Positions 52,151 through 59,517 of a stretch of 64,000 bases of DNA are shown piece after piece. A program made the position numbers and the translations under genes. The stretch is from positions 1-64,000 of the forward strand of contig NZ_JBNILN010000015.1 in the NCBI RefSeq assembly GCF_050107715.1, given 5' to 3'. The stretch is from Metabacillus_B sp050107715 (lineage in GTDB: Bacteria > Bacillota > Bacilli > Bacillales > Bacillaceae). The stretch's first letter is position 1. Each line of letters opens with the position of its first letter. The notes beneath the pieces were generated by a model that saw only the letters and a program-made list of their open reading frames with translations, made no database searches and was not told the origin of the DNA.

Positions 52151-53084
52151 GTTCCTCTACTCCTTCAACTAAACGCGGCCCCGGCCTTGTTACTTTATCG
52201 GAGTGCACGTCAAAAACTGCTTTTTCCTTTACAGCGGTTACACTGTCCCAGCCTTCTCTCCCCGTTACCTGATCAATAGGATTCGGACTATAGTAGCCGT
52301 AAGTCGTCACAATCACATCAGGATTCAGCTTGACAATTGCCTCCTCTGACATTTTAGGCCACCCCGACTGATCGGCTGCTGCATTTTTTGCCCCAACCGT
52401 CTTGAGGATATCATTCATAAAGGTATCCTTTCCTGCTGTATAAATCTCAGGGGATGGGGAAACCTCCACGAACACGCTTTTCTTATCATCTTCAGGTATA
52501 GAAGAGGCTTTCTCTTTAATGCTAGCAATCTCCTCTTTCATTCCTGCTGCCATTTCTTTTGATTTTTCCAGTTCCCCGGCAGCTTTTCCGATCATCTCCA
52601 TCGACTCATACACCTGCTCAAAGCTTTGCGCGTCATTTACCACTACAACATCTATACCGGCATCCCTCAGCTGTTTTAATCCCTCTGCTGAATTATGCGC
52701 GCCGGATTCGTGGGCAAGAACCAGGTCAGGCTCCAGGCCGATGATTTTTTCTACGTTAAAATCCATCCCGCCGACTTTTTCCTTTTTCATCGCTTCTTCA
52801 GGAAAGTTGTCATTTTCCGTTACGCCAACAACTTTATCTCCGAGATCCATGGAAAACAAAATCTCCGTATTGCTTGGGATAAGGGAAACGATTTTCTCTG
52901 GCTCTTTCTCGATCGTAACATCCGTATCCGATGCATCTGTAAGCTTTAGCGGAAATTCAGCTTCTTCCTTAACTGCAGCCTGCTTCTCCTCCTGTTTCTC
53001 AGGTGCAGCAGACTGGCTTCCGCACCCTGCGAGCACTCCCGCAGACAGAAGCACTGTTGATAAAATAGATAATAGCTTGTTCAT
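52113..53084 (-). CDS. btuF: Cobalamin-binding lipoprotein
   Basis: 323 aa. Lipobox LAGC (Cys about residue 21), an acidic linker, then a type III substrate-binding fold with PEKIVSLIPSNTEILFSMD, VGVTENDNFPEEA and the C-terminal RPGPRLVEGVEELANAIYP. First gene downstream of the B12 riboswitch. It would pass cobalamin or cobinamide to BtuC. Confidence 0.92.
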   Translation of the reverse strand: MNKLLSILSTVLLSAGVLAGCGSQSAAPEKQEEKQAAVKEEAEFPLKLTDASDTDVTIEKEPEKIVSLIPSNTEILFSMDLGDKVVGVTENDNFPEEAMKKEKVGGMDFNVEKIIGLEPDLVLAHESGAHNSAEGLKQLRDAGIDVVVVNDAQSFEQVYESMEMIGKAAGELEKSKEMAAGMKEEIASIKEKASSIPEDDKKSVFVEVSPSPEIYTAGKDTFMNDILKTVGAKNAAADQSGWPKMSEEAIVKLNPDVIVTTYGYYSPNPIDQVTGREGWDSVTAVKEKAVFDVHSDKVTRPGPRLVEGVEELANAIYPDVFSK

Positions 53085-53271
53085 TCAGGCAATCCCCCAA
53101 GTATTGATTGATATTGGTAAACAGGTATTGAAAAAGCTCGTATACGACCGCTGCTGTTTTGAGCTGCCGGTTAAAATAGTGTTTCGTCAAACCAGCTGTT
53201 ATTGGCCGCTGCAGGGTTTCTCCGCCTTTGAGAATAAATCAGCAGCATTCATTCAACAAAGCTGAAAACAA

Positions 53272-53300
53272 AAAACACCTCCCTTGAAAAAGGAGATGAC
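53272..53300 (-). terminator. Regulated terminator of the B12 leader
   Basis: CATCTCCTTTTTCAAGGGAGGTG is a hairpin on the minus strand (one G-T type mismatch) followed by six T, about 90 bp after the riboswitch core and 190 bp before btuF. It is the likely expression platform. Confidence 0.75.
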
Positions 53301-53384
53301 GGTACATGTTAGGCAGACTGTATAAGCCTTATGTATAGACTTTTTGGTCAACGTTAACACCATCCTATCCTCGTAGGTATGCGG

Positions 53385-53562
53385 TGACGAGGTGCAAGGC
53401 AGGTCTCCTGGCTCATGATCAATGCTCCCCGCTTCCCTTCCCATGCATAGCTGCACAGTGGATTAAGCAGGTCACTCCCATTTACAGTGGCGGGACCGCG
53501 CCGGAATTAAACCGGCTTCCCTTTTAAGCTGATAAACAATCAGCACCTACACCTTATCGATA
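53385..53562 (-). ncRNA. Cobalamin riboswitch
   Basis: The minus strand carries the conserved set in order: AGGTGCTGATTG (P1/P2 side), AAGGGAAGCCGGTTTAA, CGGCGCGGTCCCGCCACTG, and the B12 box GCCAGGAGACCTGCC (53413-53399). Spacing fits class I. High adenosylcobalamin would favour the downstream terminator and shut off btuF and the genes behind it. Confidence 0.95.
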
Positions 53563-53583
53563 TGAAACTATGATACAGACAAT

Positions 53584-53612
53584 ATTATACACAACCTTCT
53601 GCTGCTTGTCAG
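53584..53612 (-). promoter_or_regulatory. Promoter of the riboswitch-controlled B12 operon
   Basis: CTGACA, 17-bp spacer, TATAAT on the minus strand: 5 of 6 and 6 of 6 matches. It would start just before the riboswitch. Confidence 0.75.
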
Positions 53613-53635
53613 TTGCTTTTCTTTTTTAAAGGGAA

Positions 53636-53664
53636 AAAGAAAAGCAGCAGAAGCTGCTTTTCAC
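53636..53664 (-). terminator. Terminator of the Nudix gene
   Basis: GAAAAGCAGC-x4-GCTGCTTTTC followed by TTTTTC on the minus strand. It insulates the B12 promoter from the Nudix gene upstream. Confidence 0.8.
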
Positions 53665-53732
53665 CACTGCTGGAAGTGTCCTCCATTGACCCCCGCACAC
53701 ACTCCCGTGTCCATCCGCAGAGTGCTGCAGCC

Positions 53733-54350
53733 TTAATCATAATAAACCTGCTTGTTGGAATCCCAGCAGTATTCAAATAAAATTTTCAGCTGACTTTCTG
53801 TAATCCGGCCCACAGATAAATCCGGAAGCTCATCCAGGCCAAAAAATCCTGCATCCAGAGTTTCATACCCAGTCTTAAGCTCTCCCTCTCTATGCTCGCA
53901 CAGAAAGAATAGTTTATAAATGTGGTAGCCTCCCGGAGGATGCGGATGGCATTTTTTGTCCATGGCTGCAATAAGCCTGATTGGCTCGACGGTTAAGCCG
54001 GATTCCTCAAACGCTTCCTTGGCTGCATTTTCAGAAGGGCTCAATCCAATATCCGCCCAGCCTCCCGGGAGAGACCACAGGCCATCCAGCATCTCACGGA
54101 CAAGCAAAACCTTATTTTCCTTAAAAATGACTGCCCTGACGTCAACCTTCGGCGTTTGATACCCTGTCTCGTTCGCAAACAATCCCTTCAATTTTTCCAT
54201 CGGCACATCTGTATACTCACTTACCATTTCCTGACTCAGCTCTCTTAGTCTCTCAAAGCGTTCAATATCAAAAGGATCCTTTGAATAGGCGATACCAGCC
54301 TGGGACAAAGACTGAATTTCTTTGGCCCATGTCAGCCATTTTGGCTCCAT
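53733..54350 (-). CDS. Nudix hydrolase with N-terminal helical domain (YjhB-like)
   Basis: 205 aa from the second ATG (AGGAGG in front). Residues 1-60 form the helical domain found in front of this Nudix type; 65-195 form the Nudix fold with box GWADIGLSPSENAAKEAFEE (Lys replaces the usual Arg of REUxEE). Recalls B. subtilis YjhB, an ADP-ribose pyrophosphatase-type protein. Substrate not determined. Single gene. Confidence 0.85.
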   Translation of the reverse strand: MEPKWLTWAKEIQSLSQAGIAYSKDPFDIERFERLRELSQEMVSEYTDVPMEKLKGLFANETGYQTPKVDVRAVIFKENKVLLVREMLDGLWSLPGGWADIGLSPSENAAKEAFEESGLTVEPIRLIAAMDKKCHPHPPGGYHIYKLFFLCEHREGELKTGYETLDAGFFGLDELPDLSVGRITESQLKILFEYCWDSNKQVYYD

Positions 54351-54577
54351 CATACTCCTCCTCTTACAAAGCTCTTCTCATATTGTATACTATGAAGATT
54401 GTACATGCATAGACACGGCTCGATAACCGTTCGGAATGGCTTCATCTCATTCCGGAAACCATATCCAGGAACTTTTACCTATTTATGAAAAAACAGAGAT
54501 TTACCCCTTTTCAAACAGCCTGTCCCGCCTTTATAGTGAGAAAGGATTTTTGTATAACGGGATGCGGAGGGATAAGA

Positions 54578-54709
54578 ATGAAGGATATGAGCAGGCGAAT
54601 CGTAATCAGCCTTGTATTAACAGGCATAATCCTTGGCGGGATGAGCGTCACGCTGGCAAATGTGCCTGAGGAGAAGCAAAAAGAGGAAAATCTAATTGTA
54701 AGGCCGTAG
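54578..54709 (+). CDS. Small exported peptide, 43 aa
   Basis: ATG 54578 with GGAGG eight bases upstream. Two basic residues, then a hydrophobic core (IVISLVLTGIILGGMSVTLA) and a polar, acidic tail (NVPEEKQKEENLIVRP). It reads as a signal peptide with possible cleavage after LANA-like VTLA, or as a membrane anchor. The size and layout resemble Phr pre-peptides, but no rap gene is next to it. A strong terminator follows. Confidence 0.55.
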   Translation: MKDMSRRIVISLVLTGIILGGMSVTLANVPEEKQKEENLIVRP

Positions 54710-54755
54710 TTCAGCGTTTTAAATGCAGTTCTTTCCGTTCTTACATACTCTGAAA

Positions 54756-54792
54756 AAAAAGAGCAGTCGGCGCTTATGCGCACTGCTCCTTT
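54756..54792. terminator. Terminator after the 43-aa peptide gene
   Basis: GAGCAGT-x2-GCGC-x4-GCGC-ACTGCTC with A-run left and T-run right. Confidence 0.8.
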
Positions 54793-54985
54793 TGTTCTTT
54801 CATTGGGCTATGAGCCGGCACCACCTTATTTCTTAAGGACCGGCATTCCCGGACTGAATCTATCACCCTTTGAAGGTTTTCTGAGATGAAATGCAGCCTG
54901 CAAAGCACCTGTGCTATATTTTCCTGACTTTAACTCTTTCTCTAAGTGAGATAATGTTTGGGATAACCTAAGGTTACTGTATAGG

Positions 54986-55465
54986 CTAATTCGAGATCAC
55001 CAGGTTTGCCTTTTGCTTCGGTTCATCAACCATCTCATGGATCTGCTGGGCCTCAGATTTCCATTCAGCGTTTGCCTTTTCTTCCCGTTTTGATGCACCC
55101 TGATCCCGTCGCTCAACCCAAATAGCTGTATCGTATAAGTAATGAAGGGTGTTTTTGAGCAGAAAAGGACCGCTCGCTATGACAATATCCCATTCTAAAT
55201 GACTTTTAGCCTGATTCACTAAGACACTGACCTTCTTCTCAGGCATGGATTGATCGTACCAGCTTCTGGCCGGATTAAGCGAATCAATATTTACTGCTTC
55301 TTCATGTATCTCTTCAAAATGGACAAGCAATCCCTGTTTTACAAGCTCTGCCTGAAGTTTCCTGGCCTCCGCTTCATAACCGGATCCATTCATGCCGCTA
55401 ACTGCGATTATGACAGGCTTTTGATTAGGCAGGATTTGCATGACCCGTTCAACTATTGTCTCCAT
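54986..55465 (-). CDS. Uridine-kinase-like protein with degenerate P-loop
   Basis: 159 aa from ATG 55465 (GGGGG in front). The first strand and loop, VIIAVSGMNGSGYEAEARKL, look like the P-loop of uridine/nucleoside kinases, but the GKS/T is replaced by GYE, so ATP binding is doubtful. Later segments (WDIVIASGPFLLKN, YDTAIWVERRDQGASKREE) also follow the kinase pattern. Function unknown. Confidence 0.55.
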   Translation of the reverse strand: METIVERVMQILPNQKPVIIAVSGMNGSGYEAEARKLQAELVKQGLLVHFEEIHEEAVNIDSLNPARSWYDQSMPEKKVSVLVNQAKSHLEWDIVIASGPFLLKNTLHYLYDTAIWVERRDQGASKREEKANAEWKSEAQQIHEMVDEPKQKANLVISN

Positions 55466-55532
55466 ATTCAGGCCCCCGCTAAGTTCGTACATACTTAATG
55501 AATCAATTGTACCATTCACTTCAAGGAATGTC

Positions 55533-56007
55533 TTAATCCAGCTTTATAAGTTTTTTTCTTTTCATCAATTCGTTACATTTCTGATCAAGTCCGGCATATT
55601 CTGTATCGCCAGTCTGAAGGAAGCTTAATTTACCGAGAGCAGCTGACAGCTCTGTTTCAATGACGAGAAGTTCATCTCTTTTATCAGGCTTACCAGACTC
55701 CAGCTTTTTTCATCCCATTCTTTCATACTCATCCTGTATCATCGGATAGCCAGATCTTCTTCAATAAGACAGTCTGATAGTTAAAGCAGGAATCATGGGA
55801 AACTGTCAGAAGCGTTCCTCCAAAGGAAGAAAGGGTTTTTTCAAGCTGCTCCCTTGCTGGAAGATCCCCCGTTATCCATCTCCAACGTTCCAGCCAGGAT
55901 CTGGGCAAAGAATTTTACCGGTTCCGTTATATCCAGCTAAACCGATTCGATCCCCTGGTGCGATTTCTAAATTCAGCCCGCATAGAATATGTGTATCCCA
56001 CATTGTT
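55533..56007 (-). pseudogene. ABC-F ribosome-protection protein remnant (VmlR-like)
   Basis: Minus-strand pieces in several frames: LNLEIAPGDRIGLAGYNGTG (Walker A), then after a frameshift FFAQILAGTLEMDNGG; then a large deletion; then DLPAREQLEKTL, GGTLLTVSHDSCF (switch region) and the C-terminal tail ETELSAALGKLSFLQTGDTE. The tail agrees with my memory of B. subtilis VmlR. The first ATPase half, signature and Walker B regions are gone, so it cannot work. Its leader is still complete. Confidence 0.8.
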
Positions 56008-56042
56008 TATTTTATTAAATCACGCCCTATTTCTTTTATGAA

Positions 56043-56287
56043 TAAAAAAAACCTCTCAGGAACCTGAAGAGGAAATCGGGCCATATTCAAATAAGCCGGT
56101 GCATGACAATGCAAAATATGGCTGTGAATGAAAAAATGGCGCACGAATCCTATATTCTTTTGGTTCCTTTAATGAAGGCTTTGTTAATGAATGATGTTGA
56201 TTTAATATTTGAAAGAAACGTCAGATAATAAGATTACTGCTTCATTGGCCCAATTTCATTCTTTATAACCCTTACTGTACTTGTCAA
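56043..56287 (-). promoter_or_regulatory. Leader with attenuator of the dead ABC-F gene
   Basis: TTGACA (56287-56282) starts the region; a good -10 is not clear. A tiny frame MKLGQ follows at about 56255. About 35 bp before the pseudogene a perfect terminator, CCTCT-x-CAGG-x2-CCTG-x-GAGG with eight T (56072-56043), closes the leader. Antibiotic-sensing attenuation of this form controls vmlR-type genes. Confidence 0.6.
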
Positions 56288-56290
56288 CTT

Positions 56291-56881
56291 TCACCTGCAT
56301 AATGAATGCAAATGCAAGCGGACCGTTTTGATCATCATCTCGGGAGTACAGTGAGCAGGCCTAATCACACCATGAATGGCCAGCCCATCGATTAGAGCAA
56401 AAAGCCGTTCCGTTTCAAGCTCTTCGTCCAAATCCTCCCGGGCTATTTTTAATTTTATTAACCCTTGTATAATTAAAGCGATTCCTGCCCGTGTCTGATC
56501 ATAAACTTCATGGCTTACATCTGAAAGAGCTGCATCAGTAAAAGCTCGGGCTATAAAAGTAAACCATACCTCCGTTTCTGTTCTTGTTTCATCAGTAAGC
56601 GGGAGAATTTCCTCAAGGACCATTTCCATATCATCGAGCGGAACACCTGTAAACGGAGCATTCTGCACCCTTTTTCGAACCCGATCAGACACAGACTTCA
56701 TCGAGAAAATAAACAGCTCTGACTGGGAAGAAAAATAATGCCTTAGTGAACCGGGGGAAACCCCGGCCTCTTCTGCTGCTTTGCGCACCGAAACCTGTTC
56801 CATTCCCTCTCTCGCAATGATCCTCCATACAGCTTCTGCAATTATTTCCTTTTGTTTATCGTGATCTACATATTTAGGCAT
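56291..56881 (-). CDS. TetR-family transcriptional regulator
   Basis: 196 aa. Helix-turn-helix about 28-50 (VSVRKAAEEAGVSPGSLRHYF), then a helical ligand domain with ETEVWFTFIARAFTD and ERLFALIDGLAIHGV. Similar in type to BetI/PksA-group regulators. No clear ribosome site before the ATG. Divergent from the membrane-protein gene at 56965; the operator lies between them. Confidence 0.88.
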   Translation of the reverse strand: MPKYVDHDKQKEIIAEAVWRIIAREGMEQVSVRKAAEEAGVSPGSLRHYFSSQSELFIFSMKSVSDRVRKRVQNAPFTGVPLDDMEMVLEEILPLTDETRTETEVWFTFIARAFTDAALSDVSHEVYDQTRAGIALIIQGLIKLKIAREDLDEELETERLFALIDGLAIHGVIRPAHCTPEMMIKTVRLHLHSLCR

Positions 56882-56900
56882 GCTAATAGTTTATCACAAT

Positions 56901-56941
56901 TTGCCTTTTTAATACAGTTGTGTTATATTTTTTTAACACAA
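56901..56941 (+). promoter_or_regulatory. Promoter and TetR operator for the membrane-protein gene
   Basis: TTGCCT-N17-TATATT (56901-56929) is a sigma-A-type promoter. The dyad TTGTGTTA-N8-TAACACAA (56918-56941) covers its -10, which fits repression by the divergent TetR protein. Confidence 0.7.
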
Positions 56942-56964
56942 TCGTACTAAAAAGGAGAAGGTTT

Positions 56965-57507
56965 ATGATTGGATGGCTTATCATAGCTTGTGAGATCGGT
57001 TTCTGGCTTTTTGTATTTGCAGGTCTTTCTGTAAGGTATTTGCTTGGAAAGAAAAAAACAGGAGCAATCCTGCTGTTTTTTACTCCGGTTATCGATTTAC
57101 TATTAATTGCCGTTACAATAGCTGACCTTTATTCCGGTAAAGACGCAGAATTCACTCATTCCCTTGCTGCTATTTACATTGGATGCACAATTGCCTTCGG
57201 TCATAAAATGATACAGTGGGCAGACGTTCGATTTGCCAGCCGTTTTGCAGGCGGACCCGCTCCCGCGAAACCGGTTAAGGCCGGCAGAGAGCATGCTCAA
57301 AAAGAAAGGAATGGCTGGTACCGCCATTTTTTAGCATGGCTGATCGGCGGAGGTCTTCTTGCCGGAATGATTCTTTTAATTGGAGAAGGGGCCAGAACAG
57401 AAGAACTTTCCCGTGCACTTCTATATTGGTCTCTAATGCTAGCAGCTGATTTTCTATACAGCTTCAGCTACACCATCTGGCCCCGAAGTAAAAAGGAGGC
57501 AGCCTGA
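56965..57507 (+). CDS. Integral membrane protein of unknown function
   Basis: 180 aa from ATG 56965 (AAAAAGGAGAAGG in front). About five membrane helices: 3-22, 32-50, 64-78, 123-143 and 150-168, with a basic loop near 92-115 (AKPVKAGREHAQKERNGWYR). No family recognised. Divergently transcribed from a TetR regulator whose likely operator overlaps its promoter, so it is probably induced by a small molecule. Confidence 0.7.
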   Translation: MIGWLIIACEIGFWLFVFAGLSVRYLLGKKKTGAILLFFTPVIDLLLIAVTIADLYSGKDAEFTHSLAAIYIGCTIAFGHKMIQWADVRFASRFAGGPAPAKPVKAGREHAQKERNGWYRHFLAWLIGGGLLAGMILLIGEGARTEELSRALLYWSLMLAADFLYSFSYTIWPRSKKEAA

Positions 57508-57517
57508 TTTTTTTACA

Positions 57518-57551
57518 GTAAAAAACCAGCAGATCATCCTGCTGGTTTTTT
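57518..57551. terminator. Terminator between convergent genes
   Basis: AAAAACCAGCAG / CTGCTGGTTTTT with a six-base loop; works in both directions. Confidence 0.88.
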
Positions 57552-58403
57552 AGGCCTCTCTTCAAAGCGGATTTTTGCTAGATCCTGAAAAGGCTGATAT
57601 CCCACTTTTTCATAAATTTTATTGGCAATTGGATTTTCAGCATCCGTGAACAGACTGGCAGTCCGATAGCCATTTTTCAGCATGAGCTCTGTTAGCTCCG
57701 TCACACATTTTGTAGCATAGCCTTTATTCCTGAATACAGGCGGAGTGTATACATAATTGATGTTTACATTTGTTTTTGTCGGACGGGACCAATTTGCCAT
57801 TGACACGATCGCCCCTTCTTCAAACCACCCATAAAGACTTTTTTTCCGGATAATCTCATCAGCTTTTTCGTCCGCTTCAAACATAGAAACATGTTCTCCA
57901 GCTTCCTCGCAGAAATCGAAAACCCATTGACTGATCATCGGGCGGTGCTCTGCCTCCAAAAGCAGCATCTTTCCAGTGCTTTTCTCAGCCCTTATCTCAA
58001 GCTGATCAAGTACAAACAGCCTCTGATTCATCGATATGTAAGCTGCCTTCCCAGTTAGTGCCGCAATCCTTTTGGCCACTGCTTCGGTTACGTATTTTTC
58101 TCCAAGCAGGCCCGGGACAGACCTGTATACCTGAGCGATTCGTTTGCCCGCAAGCATCAGGTCCTCCTCTTGTAAACTTTTCCTGGCAGCTACCAGAACT
58201 TGTTTTGGATGGATCTGAAGGAGAACCATCATGATCTCCCCATCTTTCCGGATAATGCTCATATGTATCGGCTGAAGACTGGACGCCTGTTTATCCAAAA
58301 GGATGCCGAGCGCCACATTGTTTTCTATTTCCCGCGTTTCCAAAAAGGATAAGGCGGCTTTCTTAAAAAAATCAATATCATAATAGGCTTGTATATCGAT
58401 CAT
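57534..58403 (-). CDS. GNAT acetyltransferase with N-terminal extension
   Basis: 289 aa from ATG 58403 (GAGG at proper spacing; a GTG nine bases upstream is too close). Residues 1-150 form an N-terminal domain found in FR47-like GNAT proteins; the C-terminal 160-285 form the acetyltransferase fold with the acetyl-CoA loop VYTPPVFRNKGYATKCVTEL and NPIANKIYEKVGYQP. Substrate unknown. Confidence 0.82.
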   Translation of the reverse strand: MIDIQAYYDIDFFKKAALSFLETREIENNVALGILLDKQASSLQPIHMSIIRKDGEIMMVLLQIHPKQVLVAARKSLQEEDLMLAGKRIAQVYRSVPGLLGEKYVTEAVAKRIAALTGKAAYISMNQRLFVLDQLEIRAEKSTGKMLLLEAEHRPMISQWVFDFCEEAGEHVSMFEADEKADEIIRKKSLYGWFEEGAIVSMANWSRPTKTNVNINYVYTPPVFRNKGYATKCVTELTELMLKNGYRTASLFTDAENPIANKIYEKVGYQPFQDLAKIRFEERPKKPAG

Positions 58404-58515
58404 TATGGTCACCTCAATTCATTATTGATTCTATACGAATATTGGATTTCCTTCAAAACAAAAAGGAAATCAGGTAGAAAAAACGAATTTATTAACAGAG
58501 ACAGGGGGATTCTAT

Positions 58516-59055
58516 ATGATTCGTTTAGTACCGTTTACTATGGGGGACGCAGATGAACTGATTCATTGGATTCCATCTGAAGATTTTTTGATGCAATGGG
58601 GCGGTCCGGAATTTGTTTTCCCTTTAACGAAAGGACAAATACAAAATTATTTAGGAAAGGAAAACCAGCTTGTGTTTACGGCAAAAAACATAGAATCCGG
58701 ACTTACTGTAGGCCATATTTGCATTTCGAGAATAGACGCCGCTAATAAATCTTGCAGAATCAGCAAAGTGCTGGTCGGCAGTCCGGAGACCAGAGGAAAA
58801 GGCTATGGCCAGAAAATGATTAAGGGATGCTTGGATATTGCGTTTCGTGAATTAGAATTCCGCCGTATCACACTGGCAGTATTCGATTTTAATGAGCAGG
58901 CAATTAATTGCTACAGTAAAGCGGGCTTTCGAATAGAAGGACATACGATTAATGCGAGAAAAGTAAATCAATCCTTTTGGAGCCTTTATGAAATGGGGAT
59001 TACTAGAGAGGGATGGGAGCTTGACCGGAAAGAAAAGGCTTCCTTCAATTCGTAA
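58516..59055 (+). CDS. GNAT acetyltransferase, RimJ/RimL type
   Basis: 179 aa. MIRLVPFTMGDADELIHWI start, acetyl-CoA loop VLVGSPETRGKGYGQKMI, and the C-terminal FDFNEQAINCYSKAGFRIEG block. Such enzymes acetylate N-termini or small molecules. GGGGGATTCTAT precedes the ATG. Divergent from the GNAT gene at 57534. Confidence 0.85.
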   Translation: MIRLVPFTMGDADELIHWIPSEDFLMQWGGPEFVFPLTKGQIQNYLGKENQLVFTAKNIESGLTVGHICISRIDAANKSCRISKVLVGSPETRGKGYGQKMIKGCLDIAFRELEFRRITLAVFDFNEQAINCYSKAGFRIEGHTINARKVNQSFWSLYEMGITREGWELDRKEKASFNS

Positions 59056-59517
59056 AATTAATTATCCAGCCTATCGACTAAACTGATCGCAAGCTTATAT
59101 CCGGATCGATAGGAGCAAAGCTTGGATTATGAACAGGCAGTCGACTCTTTTACATCTTAAGCGAGAAAACCCCCGAATCTACTTCTCTATCAGTGTAAAT
59201 CTCACCTAAAGCAGAAGCAAATTTATCTAAAAGTCTATCATTAGTTAAAATTTAATTTACGCTGATAGTATCTAATTTTCGTTGATTACTCTGCAATATT
59301 TGCGAAATTGGTGAAAAATGCATAAAAAAACAGAGCCGGAATATGAAGCTTCCGGCAAGTATAGTGCCCAGAGCTCTGGGCACTTTTTAACTATTCTAGG
59401 AGGCAAGAGGGAAACCACTGTTCACTATTGCTGTCCCCTCATTACTTATCTGTATAGGGCCAAAAGCTAAACATGTCTCCGCTCTTCAGTAACCCTCTCT
59501 GAACGGCCCTGCTTTAA
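59056..59517. other. Intergenic stretch with inverted repeats and a terminator
   Basis: CTATCAGTGTAAAT (59187-59200) and ATTTACGCTGATAG (59255-59268) form a wide inverted repeat with one mismatch. Further on, GCCGGA / TCCGGC (about 59332-59356) is followed by the palindrome GTGCCCAGAGCTCTGGGCAC (59364-59383) and TTTTT on the + strand. The last two together could be the end of a small RNA. No ORF is supported. Confidence 0.45.
59364..59389 (+). terminator. Terminator
   Basis: A 20-bp perfect palindrome followed by five T on the + strand, 310 bp after the GNAT gene; it may belong to that gene or to an unannotated small transcript. Confidence 0.65.

Noticed and set aside
53099..53270. Small genes between btuF and the riboswitch
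   Set aside because: This is the untranslated leader between the terminator and btuF; frames seen here have no ribosome site.
55795..56067. 90-aa plus-strand ORF
   Set aside because: Lies opposite the ABC-F remnant, whose minus-strand pieces explain the sequence; no ribosome site.
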